A stretch of 64,000 nt of DNA from contig CADCCZ010000001.1 of assembly GCA_902800045.1 (NCBI GenBank), forward strand, positions 124,001 through 188,000, read 5' to 3'. A program made the position numbers and the translations under genes. Numbering within the stretch: the stretch's first letter is position 1; each line of letters opens with the position of its first letter. The notes below the pieces were generated by a model. That model saw only the letters and a program-made list of their open reading frames with translations, searched no databases and was not told the origin of the DNA. The stretch is from an uncultured Bacteroidia bacterium. Its GTDB lineage: Bacteria; Bacteroidota; Bacteroidia; Bacteroidales; ML635J-15. Shown here one piece after another: positions 27,101 through 35,600 of this stretch.

Positions 27101-28460
27101 TTCGTGGGAACAGAATTTGTCGAATGTGCCAGCAGGAACTTATACTGTAACGGTTACCGACGACAACTTCTGCCATGCAGAATATACATACGTCGTAAAT
27201 GAGCCAGAACCATTCTTCCTGCAGATAATGGACGACTTTACAATCTGCTACGGAATGTCGACGCAGGTAGGTCTTGGTATCGTGTCGGGCGGAGTGCCTC
27301 CGTATACAATCCTGTGGAGTAACGGCGAAAGTGGAATGTCGACAACAGTTTCACCACTGCAGACAACAACCTATTATGCTTCGGTTGTCGATGCAGCAAA
27401 CTGCTCGAGCGCAGAAGCCGATGTTACCGTTACTGTCAATCCGCCATTGTCGGTAAATATCGAACTTATGTCCGATTCTGTTGTATGCCCGGGAAGCAGG
27501 GCAATGTTCAATGCCGAAATTACAGGCGGTGGATTAAAGGAAGATATTGTATATGTTAACGGCGATACTGTAACAATGCCATATTCACCAGTTGTCGAGG
27601 GCGATACTGTGTTCAACTTTGTAGTGTACGACATTTGCCATTTCGACAGCGTTGTGATACCTATAAGTATAAGTACTTACGAGGAATTGCCTCTTGTTAT
27701 GTCGTCGGATGTTGTCGAAGGTTGTGCTCCATTGACAGTTTCGTTCTCCGAGAATACTCCTAATGTGGGACAGACTTACTTGTGGAACTTCGATGATGGC
27801 GATTTCGAGAATTTGTCGTTTGCAAAGAGTCCAACACATACTTTCTACAATTCGGGAGTTTACAATGTTGCTTTGGAGGTTACATCGGTACATGGCTGCA
27901 AGCGCGATTCAACAATCACAGTTACTGTATTCTCGATACCTGAAGCCGATTTCAGAGTCGATAGGGCAAACATTTCAATGTCAAGCCCGATAGTCAACTT
28001 TACCAACTATTCGAACGGCGGATTCTGGAATTCATGGGATTTCGGCGATAATAACACTTCGACCTCGTCGAGCCCTGTACATACTTACACAATGCCAGGA
28101 ACCTACCATGTGGTGCTTACTACAACTTCGTTGTATGGATGTACCGATACGGCTGGTGTCGACATTATGGTCAACAACGAGCATAATATCTTTGCGCCTA
28201 CTGCATTTACTCCAAACGGTGATGAAATCAACGATACCTTCCGTATTTTCGGAACTTCTATCGATCCGTATACCTACTCAATCGTCATTTACGACCGCTG
28301 GGGTGCAATCCAGTTCAAGTCGTCGGATTTCGAGGAAGAGTGGGATGGTACAGATGGAACACGGCCATGCCCCGAGGGCTTATATACATGGCGAATATAT
28401 TTCCATGATATGTTTGGAATTGATTACGAAAAGACAGGAACGGTAATGCTAATCCGATAA
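24171..28460 (+). CDS. Giant SprB-repeat surface protein with T9SS type-B C-terminus (adhesin 1)
   Basis: Product of 1,429 residues with signal peptide (ending HDVSAQ). Residues about 25-540 form a beta-rich region I cannot assign. From about 555 to 1,010 there are six SprB-type repeats of roughly 75 residues, each with a cysteine near the start (NVLCHGESTG, NISCHGLRDG, DVRCYAGNTG and so on), PPYSYIWSN-like and VPAGIYTVTITDAVGC-like blocks. Two PKD domains follow (TYLWNFDDGDFENLS, NSWDFGDNNTSTSSSPVHTY). The last 90 residues (FAPTAFTPNGDEINDTFRIF, YDRWG, WDGTDG) are the gliding-motility-associated type-B sorting domain. It should be secreted by the type IX system and displayed on the surface. 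No PorP/SprF partner gene is adjacent. Confidence 0.92.
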   Translation: MMKKLHIAFAVLLVLFAVHDVSAQDDTNILRHNINYHVDSVDMWGGGDATFIDFDYNLLDLCVGPGCDNDPSIHEVFGTDLVGIHLDFTMFMYLNSTFSMHGFSSGYIGVDYPVQITLDFPDNNGFDHGQTVPIHSTYTVQDGWALNTHFPTAGTISLDLEYGFGADLSVSVEALGDVVVDPIHLIPQFSFPANPEFTTPVPHDSIAVLYLNAGTGEYAYPWIDETTGMPYINTGFLGNGDELVIHIPDAMGIGITADITIPYVETEDRLQGQCLYAEGQDDWMEMHWNLLQFVRFIGNAVGHPEVGEIVDIIEGQTISYPIYEDYVITIEYYILHASLEMTMALVQEFTFCPEIYATLRFATPLRYYERTTAGQIMQNGESDIVTFRVNNDLYITYPCYGWDSLQVYDVAYNIHSGFVNHTYNNLRFGLDLQVLHLHVNVPGLSNLFSVVTIPDFQLPDIEGGYENPEDAIASSYEMPGIDVERYSDAPRTRELERDIDLCIPTDCGALIDQSFDLFDVDLDFLGLNQEWDLQFPANQYNVTFPGTWLRPRPQLALDVQTSNVICYGDDSGVIACNAINGAANYVWMYSNGVTNITNVPTDEIHVPAGYYYVTLTDTYGCSVAGEANILEANTPIESRTRVENVLCHGESTGNLYVSVYGGVPPYSYIWSNDATTQNVYGVPAGIYTVTITDAVGCVHEDQAVVTEPDEALRITEVETQNISCHGLRDGHINISVEGGTPSYTYYWSNGATVQDLHNVPAGSYTVTITDVNGCFLISTYEIEQPEQLQLAIDANDVRCYAGNTGSIDLTVTGGTEPYTIEWSNGATTEDLSELYAGFYIVTVTDDHGCVEYAMAEIHQPALPLHAEITPTNVRCYGEGNGVCDLNVFGGTPPYYYTWNTGAISEDIDNLVPGFYSVTVLDENGCTSSDTAHIYQSPFPLTGYISGTDASCNGYSDGNVTFAADGGYEPYHYEWSNGSWEQNLSNVPAGTYTVTVTDDNFCHAEYTYVVNEPEPFFLQIMDDFTICYGMSTQVGLGIVSGGVPPYTILWSNGESGMSTTVSPLQTTTYYASVVDAANCSSAEADVTVTVNPPLSVNIELMSDSVVCPGSRAMFNAEITGGGLKEDIVYVNGDTVTMPYSPVVEGDTVFNFVVYDICHFDSVVIPISISTYEELPLVMSSDVVEGCAPLTVSFSENTPNVGQTYLWNFDDGDFENLSFAKSPTHTFYNSGVYNVALEVTSVHGCKRDSTITVTVFSIPEADFRVDRANISMSSPIVNFTNYSNGGFWNSWDFGDNNTSTSSSPVHTYTMPGTYHVVLTTTSLYGCTDTAGVDIMVNNEHNIFAPTAFTPNGDEINDTFRIFGTSIDPYTYSIVIYDRWGAIQFKSSDFEEEWDGTDGTRPCPEGLYTWRIYFHDMFGIDYEKTGTVMLIR

Positions 28461-28461
28461 T

Positions 28462-28501
28462 CAAAAAAAAGCGATGCAAAATTTTTTGTATCGCTTTTTT
28501 G
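28462..28501 (+). terminator. Rho-independent terminator after adhesin 1
   Basis: Stem GCGATGCAAAA / TTTTGTATCGC (one mismatch-tolerant pair) followed by six T, two bases after the adhesin stop. The A run before the stem means it could also act in reverse. Confidence 0.85.
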
Positions 28502-28541
28502 TTTATATTTATGCCATCAAACTTTAAAACAAATTTATAAT

Positions 28542-29843
28542 ATGGATAACAGACTCCCTTTGATTCAAGAAGCCGATTTGAAAGGCAAAATAGTACTCGT
28601 AAGAGTTGACCATAATGTAGTTAAGTCGGGTGTAATTCACGACCCGTACAGAATTGATGCAACTTTTGGAACTTTGTTCTACATACTTTCCAAGGGCGGA
28701 AAAATAATCCTCATGACGCATGTTGGTCGTCCGAAGGATAAGAAGACTGGCAAGATTACAATTGATGCCAAGACATCGGTACAGCCGATAGTTGATTATC
28801 TGGAGAACAAGCTTCACATAAAGATTGAAGTGCCGGACTTCTATTCGCACGAAGACAATGGTTACCTGAGTATCGAAACCAATGTAAACCATAGCATCCG
28901 CCGTTTGCGCAACCACGATGTCGATATGATTTACTTGCCGAATACCCGTTGGTTTACTGGCGAGGAGGCAAAAGGTGAGGAGCAGGAGCGCTTTGCAAAC
29001 CAGCTTGCAGGTTTGGCCGACATTTATGTCAACGATGCATTCGGCAGCTGGCAGGCTCACGCATCAACCGTTGGCGTAACAAAGTACTTGCCGTCGTATG
29101 CTGGTTTCCTTATGCAGCGCGAAATAGAGAACTTGAACCGTATTTTTGAGGCCGAAAGCCCGTTTGTGGCAGTTGTGGCTGGTAGTAAGTTCGATACCAA
29201 GATTGAATCACTTTACGCTCTGTTGAAGAAGGCGGACAAGCTTGTTCTCGGCGGTGTAATTTATAATGCATACTTGTGCGCAAAATATGGATTCAAGATT
29301 AAGGGCGTTGAGGAAGACGATGTTAAGCTGGCAAAGGAATTTGTCGATTATGCAAAGCAGTATCCTGGAAAGATTGTCGAGATGCCTATTATCTGCGAAT
29401 CGGATGTTTTCGGCGAGAGAATAGAGGGCAAGTACCGTATCCACGACATTCGCAAGGTAGCTCCAGGAACGGAGTTCAACTGGGTTATGGATGTTGACCC
29501 GCGTTGCTACGACGAGCCAGAAATCATCGATGTGTTCCACTCGGCAAAGACAATCTTTGTAAATGCAGTTATGGGCTTTGTTCCGCATTTCAACGAGGGT
29601 ACAATCGCTCTTGATACCATTATCGACCAGAATCCGCAGGCAGTTAAGTTGTATGGTGGTGGTGATACAATGCAGGAACTAAAACGTTTGTTGCCAGGTC
29701 TTTACATTATGGCTCTCGATAGCAAGGACTACTACATCTTTACTGGCGGTGGTGCTGTTTTGAAGGCAATTGAGCAGAATTCGCACCTCGGCATTGCCCC
29801 GATAAAGGCGTTGATAGAGAGTCGGCAAAAAGGAAACGAATAA
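28542..29843 (+). CDS. pgk: Phosphoglycerate kinase, divergent form
   Basis: Product of 433 residues, slightly longer than usual (about 390-420). It transfers phosphate between 1,3-bisphosphoglycerate and ADP in glycolysis. Substrate-site residues are kept: D and N in LVRVDHNVV (normally DFNVP), R in DPYRIDATF, THVGRPK, R in NTRWFTGEE, and NDAFGSWQAHAS. The nucleotide site shows KLYGGGDTMQEL and FTGGGAVLKAIE. Unusual are DHNVV, GSKFDTKI instead of GGAKVSDKI, and FVNAVMGFV in place of WNGPMGVFE. It is probably active, but it is an outlier and may not be the only PGK of the genome. It sits alone between two terminators. Confidence 0.88.
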   Translation: MDNRLPLIQEADLKGKIVLVRVDHNVVKSGVIHDPYRIDATFGTLFYILSKGGKIILMTHVGRPKDKKTGKITIDAKTSVQPIVDYLENKLHIKIEVPDFYSHEDNGYLSIETNVNHSIRRLRNHDVDMIYLPNTRWFTGEEAKGEEQERFANQLAGLADIYVNDAFGSWQAHASTVGVTKYLPSYAGFLMQREIENLNRIFEAESPFVAVVAGSKFDTKIESLYALLKKADKLVLGGVIYNAYLCAKYGFKIKGVEEDDVKLAKEFVDYAKQYPGKIVEMPIICESDVFGERIEGKYRIHDIRKVAPGTEFNWVMDVDPRCYDEPEIIDVFHSAKTIFVNAVMGFVPHFNEGTIALDTIIDQNPQAVKLYGGGDTMQELKRLLPGLYIMALDSKDYYIFTGGGAVLKAIEQNSHLGIAPIKALIESRQKGNE

Positions 29844-29859
29844 TAAATTTTATATGATA

Positions 29860-29892
29860 AAGAAAAAGCCCGATTATTCGGGCTTTTTCTTT
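29860..29892. terminator. Bidirectional rho-independent terminator
   Basis: A symmetric hairpin AAAAAGCCCGA-TTAT-TCGGGCTTTTT between the convergent pgk and M3 peptidase genes. Both strands give a G+C stem followed by T, so it can end transcription from both sides. Confidence 0.92.
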
Positions 29893-29911
29893 GTTCGTTG
29901 TTAGAGTTTTT

Positions 29912-32029
29912 CTATTTCAATCCTCTGTTCTTCAGCAAAGGTTCGATTGATGGTTCCTGACCGCGGAAACGCTTGTAGAGAACCATTGCGTCTTCGGTGT
30001 TGCCATTCTGCAGGACATTGTAGCGGAATGCATCGGCGGTCTTCTTGTCGAAAACTCCGTTTTCCTTGAAGGCTTCGAAAGCATCGTTGTCGAGGACTGC
30101 TGCCCAAGTGTAGCCGTAGTAGCCTGCGCTGTATCCGCCCGAGAATACATGCTGGAAGTAGGTGCTTCTGTAGCGCGAGATGATTTCTGGAATCAAGCCT
30201 ATTTTCTGCATTTCGGCATCCTCGAAGTCGGGAAGCTTGATTTCGGTCGGCTCGCTGATGTTGGCGTAAGCCATATCGAGCAACGAAGCGGCAATGAGTT
30301 CGGTGTTGATGAATCCCTGTCCGTAGGTCGATGCCGCTTCAATCTTGTTGATGAGCGAATCGGGAATAACTTCGCCTGTCTTGTAGTGCTTAGCATACAT
30401 CTTCATAACTTCGGGATAGCCAGCCCACTGTTCCATAACCTGCGACGGCAGTTCAACAAAGTCGCGCGAAACATTTGTTCCCGACAGCGACTCGTAGCGG
30501 CAGTCGGTAAGTATGCTGTGAAGTGCGTGTCCGAATTCGTGGAAGAGGGTAGAGGTCTCGTCGAAGTTGAGCAGCGAAGGCTTGTCGCCCGACGGTTTTG
30601 TGAAGTTCAATACCAATGATACTAAAGGTATGATTTTCTTTCCGTCCTTGGTGTACGACTGTTCGCGGAAATTGGTCATCCAAGCACCGCTACGCTTGCT
30701 CTCGCGTGGGAAGAAGTCCATGTAGAGTATTGCGATAACATTGTTGTTTTCAGTTACTTCGTAAACAACAGCATCGGGATGGTAAACTGGAATATTCTTG
30801 TTTTCGCGGAACTCGATGCCATAGAGCTTGTTGGCAACCATAAACATTCCGTCGCGAACATTGTCGAGCGAGAAGTATGGACGGATAACATCGTCGTCGA
30901 GGTCGTATTTCTGCTTGCGAAGGGTTTCGCTGTAGTAGCGCCAGTCGCAAGGTTCGAGCTTGAAGTTTCCACCTTCGGCATCAATCATCTTCTGGTATTC
31001 GGCTGCTTCTTCCTTTGCCTTTGCAAGTGCCGGAGTCCAAACCTGCATCAGCAGTTCGTCAACAGCTTCGGGAGTCTTTGCCATGTTGTCGTCGAGGACG
31101 TATGCAGCGTGCGACTTGTAACCAAGGATGTTAGCCTTTTCCAAGCGGAGGTTTACAATTTCGTTGATGATTTCCCTGTTGTCGGTTTCGCCCGATGTGC
31201 AACGGGTAGAGTATGCTGTCCAGAGTTCCTTGCGGAGTTCACGGTCCTTGCAGTTCATCAGGAACGGCTCCATGCTCGGCAGGTGGATTGTGAAAACATA
31301 TTTGCCCTTTGTTTCTTCCGATTCGTTGCCGAGTTCCAAAGCGGCGGCAAGCTGACCTTCGGTGCAACCTTCGAGACGGGCAACATCGTCAACTACAAGC
31401 TTGTAGTCGTTGGTAGCCTTAAGCACATTGTTGCCGAACTTCATTGTGAGGAGCGACAGTTTTTCGTTGATTTCACGGAAACGAGCCTGCTTTTCGGCTG
31501 GAACGTTTGCGCCGCCACGGACAAAACCCTTGTAGGTTTCTTCCAAAAGACGCATCTGCACTGGCTCAAGGTTGAGCGATTCGCGCTGGTCGTAAACAGC
31601 CTTGATGCGCTCGAACAACTTGGCGTTGAGGCTTATGTCATCGCCATGTTGCGAAAGTTTCGGGAGAATTTCTTCGGAAATCTGTTCCATCTCGGGCGAG
31701 TTGATGCATTCTGCAAGGTTGAAGAAAATGCTTTCTACTCTTGTCAGCAACGAACCGCTTTCCTCGAGAGCTTCGATTGTATTTTCAAAGGTCGGAGCAT
31801 CGGGATTGTTGACGATAGCATCAATTTCCTCCTTGTTCACCTTCATTGCTTCCTCGAAAGCGGGAATGTAATGTTCAGTCTTGATTTTATCGAACGGCGG
31901 AACGCCATATTCGGTTGTCCATTCCTGAAGCAGCGGATTGTCCTGCTCCTTGTTTTCTGTCTTCTTGTTGCACGAACTTACCATAATTGATAGTGTTAGT
32001 ACGATTAAAAATAAAAAGTTCCTTTTCAT
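29912..32029 (-). CDS. M3-family metallopeptidase lipoprotein (peptidyl-dipeptidase Dcp/oligopeptidase A type)
   Basis: Product of 705 residues from MKRNFLFLIVLTLSIMVSSC, an SpII signal with lipobox VSSC; the 33 open codons upstream are AT-rich leader. The zinc motif HEFGHALH lies near residue 500 in TSTLFHEFGHALHSI, with the third ligand Glu in the following helix region (DFVELPSQVMEQW). The fold is all-helical, as in thimet oligopeptidase and Dcp. It should cleave short peptides on the periplasmic side or at the surface. The mature N-terminus is Lys/Glu/Asn-rich. It is transcribed away from cassette 2, and the two starts share a 150-base divergent region. Confidence 0.93.
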   Translation of the reverse strand: MKRNFLFLIVLTLSIMVSSCNKKTENKEQDNPLLQEWTTEYGVPPFDKIKTEHYIPAFEEAMKVNKEEIDAIVNNPDAPTFENTIEALEESGSLLTRVESIFFNLAECINSPEMEQISEEILPKLSQHGDDISLNAKLFERIKAVYDQRESLNLEPVQMRLLEETYKGFVRGGANVPAEKQARFREINEKLSLLTMKFGNNVLKATNDYKLVVDDVARLEGCTEGQLAAALELGNESEETKGKYVFTIHLPSMEPFLMNCKDRELRKELWTAYSTRCTSGETDNREIINEIVNLRLEKANILGYKSHAAYVLDDNMAKTPEAVDELLMQVWTPALAKAKEEAAEYQKMIDAEGGNFKLEPCDWRYYSETLRKQKYDLDDDVIRPYFSLDNVRDGMFMVANKLYGIEFRENKNIPVYHPDAVVYEVTENNNVIAILYMDFFPRESKRSGAWMTNFREQSYTKDGKKIIPLVSLVLNFTKPSGDKPSLLNFDETSTLFHEFGHALHSILTDCRYESLSGTNVSRDFVELPSQVMEQWAGYPEVMKMYAKHYKTGEVIPDSLINKIEAASTYGQGFINTELIAASLLDMAYANISEPTEIKLPDFEDAEMQKIGLIPEIISRYRSTYFQHVFSGGYSAGYYGYTWAAVLDNDAFEAFKENGVFDKKTADAFRYNVLQNGNTEDAMVLYKRFRGQEPSIEPLLKNRGLK

Positions 32030-32102
32030 GTGTTTAAAATTTTCTGCCAACAAAAATAATTGATAATTGCCAATGATTGAGTTGAGTTTGAAAAAATATT
32101 TA

Positions 32103-32135
32103 AAATTTTTTCCACCTGTCGAAGGCAACCTTTTT
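32103..32135 (+). promoter_or_regulatory. Leader motif upstream of adhesin cassette 2
   Basis: The sequence is AAATTTTTT, twelve bases, then CTGTCGAAGGCAACCTTTTT (core GGCAACC at 32124-32130). It matches the element before cassette 3 (AAATTTTTT ... CTGTAGCAGGCAACC) base for base at the conserved positions. A weak promoter (ATTG, 20 bases, TGAGTTTG at 32083-32090) lies just upstream, which would put the motif about 30 bases into the transcript. The start codon is 49 bases downstream. Confidence 0.5.
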
Positions 32136-32179
32136 CATAAAATTTCGTCTTTGTTATAGAAACGTTAAATTTTAGTGAC

Positions 32180-32623
32180 ATGAAAAGATTGTTAATATTG
32201 GTTTTCTTGTTATTTGTCGGGCTAAGTTCTTTCTCGCAACAGTTAGCTTCTATAGATAACCGTCTTAGAGCGAGGTTTTCCGATGAGTATTTGCTTTATA
32301 TGCAGCAGAATCTGCCTGAAGATTTGGAATATTTCACATGGTTTCTCGATAATTCGTATATTATAAAGGATGTCGGACCTTCTGGAATGGATAAGTTTCC
32401 GAAGTTAAGGTATTTTGATTGGGAAACAAAGCAGGTTGGCGCAGAAGTTACAGATTTCGATGAAGCTACTTTCAATATAATGGAATACGCTTTCGATGCT
32501 GGTGGAAACGACGCTACAGCCTATGTAATAGGGAATACAGGAAAGGCGCTTGTGTTGCTATCGAATAAGGATTTGACAGAAAAGTACAACAAATATAGGA
32601 GGTTGCATTATGAAAACAATTAG
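32180..32623 (+). CDS. Small secreted partner protein of adhesin 2 (147 aa)
   Basis: A signal peptide (MKRLLILVFLLFVGLSSFSQ) precedes a mature domain of about 127 residues. It is a clear paralogue of the protein at 37,494: shared blocks are IDNRLRARFSDEYLLYMQQN (IDSRLYAKYAEEDLLRIQSN in the other), DLEYFTWFLDNSYIIKDV, FPKLRYFDWETKQVGAEV, FNIMEYAFD, AYVIGNTGKALVL and KYNKYRRLHYENN. No known domain is recognised. Its last 14 bases overlap the start of adhesin 2, the same overlap as in cassette 3, so translation is coupled. A chaperone, plug or attachment subunit for the adhesin is a reasonable guess only. Confidence 0.85.
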   Translation: MKRLLILVFLLFVGLSSFSQQLASIDNRLRARFSDEYLLYMQQNLPEDLEYFTWFLDNSYIIKDVGPSGMDKFPKLRYFDWETKQVGAEVTDFDEATFNIMEYAFDAGGNDATAYVIGNTGKALVLLSNKDLTEKYNKYRRLHYENN

Positions 32624-35600
32624 TTTCGGGCTGCTATGTGCGGTGATGTGTCTTTTTGCATCCGTTGGGGTCGCGCAGGTAGACACGATTGTTATGAATT
32701 CTGCTAACAACGGCAGGGTTTTTAATCTAGAAGGATGTCAAACATATCACACACGGGCAAGAATTATTTCATCTGGATGTCTTGCCAATTCGTATTCCAA
32801 TAATGAGGATTATACGGTTACGATATGTTTGCCAGAAGGGTATCAGATGTACTTAAGTGTACTGATAAATTCGGAACCAAACTGTGATTACCTTACAATA
32901 TATGAAGGCGTTGGAACAAATGGAATGATAGTCGCAAATAGGATTAGTGGTTATACTTATACACATAATTTTCATGTGTATTCGTCGTGTGCAACATTCG
33001 TATGGCATAGTGATGGGTCGTTTACGGGTTTAGGTATTTCTATTTTTGTGGACTGTGGCGAATATTGTCAGGAGTTTTCTATAGAGCCGAATGTAAATGC
33101 GAGATGGAACGATGTGGAAGAATGGTATGAGGCTTGTTCTAATGTGCCATTGGAAATTTCGGCAAACGGTGTATTCCCGAACAATGATATGCCAGATGGC
33201 TATCATCAATCTGATGAAAATCTTGATTGGACATGGAGCTGGATTGATGAGGATGGTACGCATCAATTTGGTGGTGTAGGCGAAAATATACTGCTGGCAG
33301 ATTTTGAACCTGGTGCTTATTACATAAATGTTTCGGCGCGAGATTCTGCTGGGTGTATGTCGGTTATGCGTGAGCCGATTTTGGTTGTTGTGTCGTTTCC
33401 TCCTATATTCGACGACACTTATCTTACGCCAGAGGTGTGCCCTGGCGAAGTGGCATTGTTCGACGGGCATGTGCAGCCGCCCGATGAATGGACTATGCAG
33501 ATTCCTGATCACATTGTCGACCAGCATTGCTTTGTTGACGAAACTGGTTATGTGCAGTCTATGTGCTTCGACCATACTGCATTTGCACCTGGACAAACGA
33601 TTATGAGTCCAAACGACATTGAGCAGATTGCAATTGATATTGAACATTCGTATTTGGGCGATCTCGAGGTTTGGATTACATGCCCGTCGGGCAATCGTCT
33701 TACACTTTTCGATGGATATCATGGAAATTCGACCAGTCAATTCCTAGGTTTCCCCGTCGATGATGAGTCTGAGCCATGTGTCCCTGGTTCGCCTTTCCAT
33801 TATACTTGGAGCCCTAATGCTTCGAGTACTATTGAGCAAGTCGCCTATGATGCACCAATATATTCTTATACAGACCATGTGGGCAATCATTATACTAGTC
33901 ACGAGTATATACCTGCAGGCGATTATCGTCCTACCGGAAGCTGGTCTAGTCTTGTCGGTTGCCCGATAAATGGACAATGGTGCATTAATATTGAAGACCA
34001 TAGACCGTATGATGATGGCATTGTGTTTTCTGTAGAACTTCATTTCGCAGACAATATTATTCCTCAGGAGTCGCTTATACAGTACCAAACAGAGTACGAT
34101 ACTTCGGCAACTTCGTCAGACCTTTGGTGGACTGGAACAGAATTGTCTTCTGATACATTGGCGAATTTTACTACAATCCTTAATATTCCGGGACAGCACG
34201 AATATATATTCTCAGCAACCGACAATTTCGGTTGTACGTACGATACTACACTGACAGTTACCGTACGTGAATACGATGATCCAAGATGCTGTATTCCACC
34301 TACTACGGCCATGACGACACAATCGGGAACCGTATGCTCCAATACCACAATGCTTTCGGCTCAGGCTTTGCCGAGCGGAAATACCGGCGAATGGTCGGTG
34401 GTGGCATACCCAAATGGCGACAATGTGAACAACTCTGTTGCCTTCGCAAATCCAAACTCGCCTAATACTTCTGTTGTTGTAAACGGCTGGGGTGCTTATA
34501 CTTTCCGTTGGACTGAGCATTATATGCAATTGCCCGATTGTATAGATTTCGCCGATGTCACTATAACTTTTGTTGAGCAGCCTACGCCAACGTTTACCTA
34601 CACGCCAATTATGTGTGCAGGAGAAACATCTTCTGTTTCTTATGTAGGAAATATGGGCGTCGATGCCGCTTTCAATTGGAATTTCGATGGTGCGTATGTT
34701 CAGTATGGAAATACTCCGCTTGGTCCGCATTTAGTGTCGTGGAACGATGCAGAAACTCATGCGATTAGTCTTTCTGTAGCTAATGGCAGCTGCGTGTCGA
34801 ACGATACAACGGTGTCGATTTCGGTGCCCGAAAGCCTTGTGATTGATTCGATTTCGGTTGTCGATGACCCGTGCTACCATAGCAATGGAGGTTCGGCTAT
34901 AGTTACGCATCATGGAGGAACTTTGCCTATTACATATTCGTGGGCGGCTCCTGGAAACGAAATGCTCAATCTCGGTGCAGGGAATTATAGCCTGGTGCTG
35001 ACCGATGCCAACGGTTGTGTGGCACAACGCAATTTTGTTGTGAACGAACCGCCCGAGCTCGTCGTACAGACGGTAACGACAACAAACCTTACATGCCATG
35101 GTTCGAACGATGGAGCAATTTCGTTGCTTGCTGGTGGCGGTAGTTCTAATTTGCAATATCTCTGGTCGGATATAGGGGAAGGCCCGGCAAACAGAACCAA
35201 TTTGCGTGCAGGTGAATATTCGGTAACTATAACCGATGGCAACGGATGTATGCAGACTGCATTTGCTTCCATAATCCAGCCCGAACCTCTAGTATTGCAA
35301 ATGACTTCCGACTATGCAGTGTGCGAGGGCGAGCCGACGCCAGTTTCTGTCGATGCGTTCGGTGGTACAGCCCCATACGAGTATTTCTGGAACGACGGAA
35401 CCAACAGTTTCATGGCTGGCAGCGAAGTTTCGGCGAACCTCGGTACTACCACACACTATTCTGTATATGTGCGCGATGCCCATGAATGTGTGAGCGAGAC
35501 GCAAACTATGACTATTACAGTAAGTCCGAAGTTGACCATCGATACCGTTTTGTTGCAGCACGTAAAATGTTTCGGCAGTTGCAACGGACGTGCAGAACTG

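Noticed and set aside
30779..31990. A 403-codon plus-strand frame opposite the M3 peptidase
   Set aside because: Antisense shadow of a real conserved gene, with a Cys/Phe/Val-rich translation and no recognisable domain.
32124..32130. GGCAACC read as the core of a c-di-GMP-I riboswitch
   Set aside because: That aptamer needs GGCAAACC plus a second conserved stem with a tetraloop-receptor; neither is present near any of the three copies.
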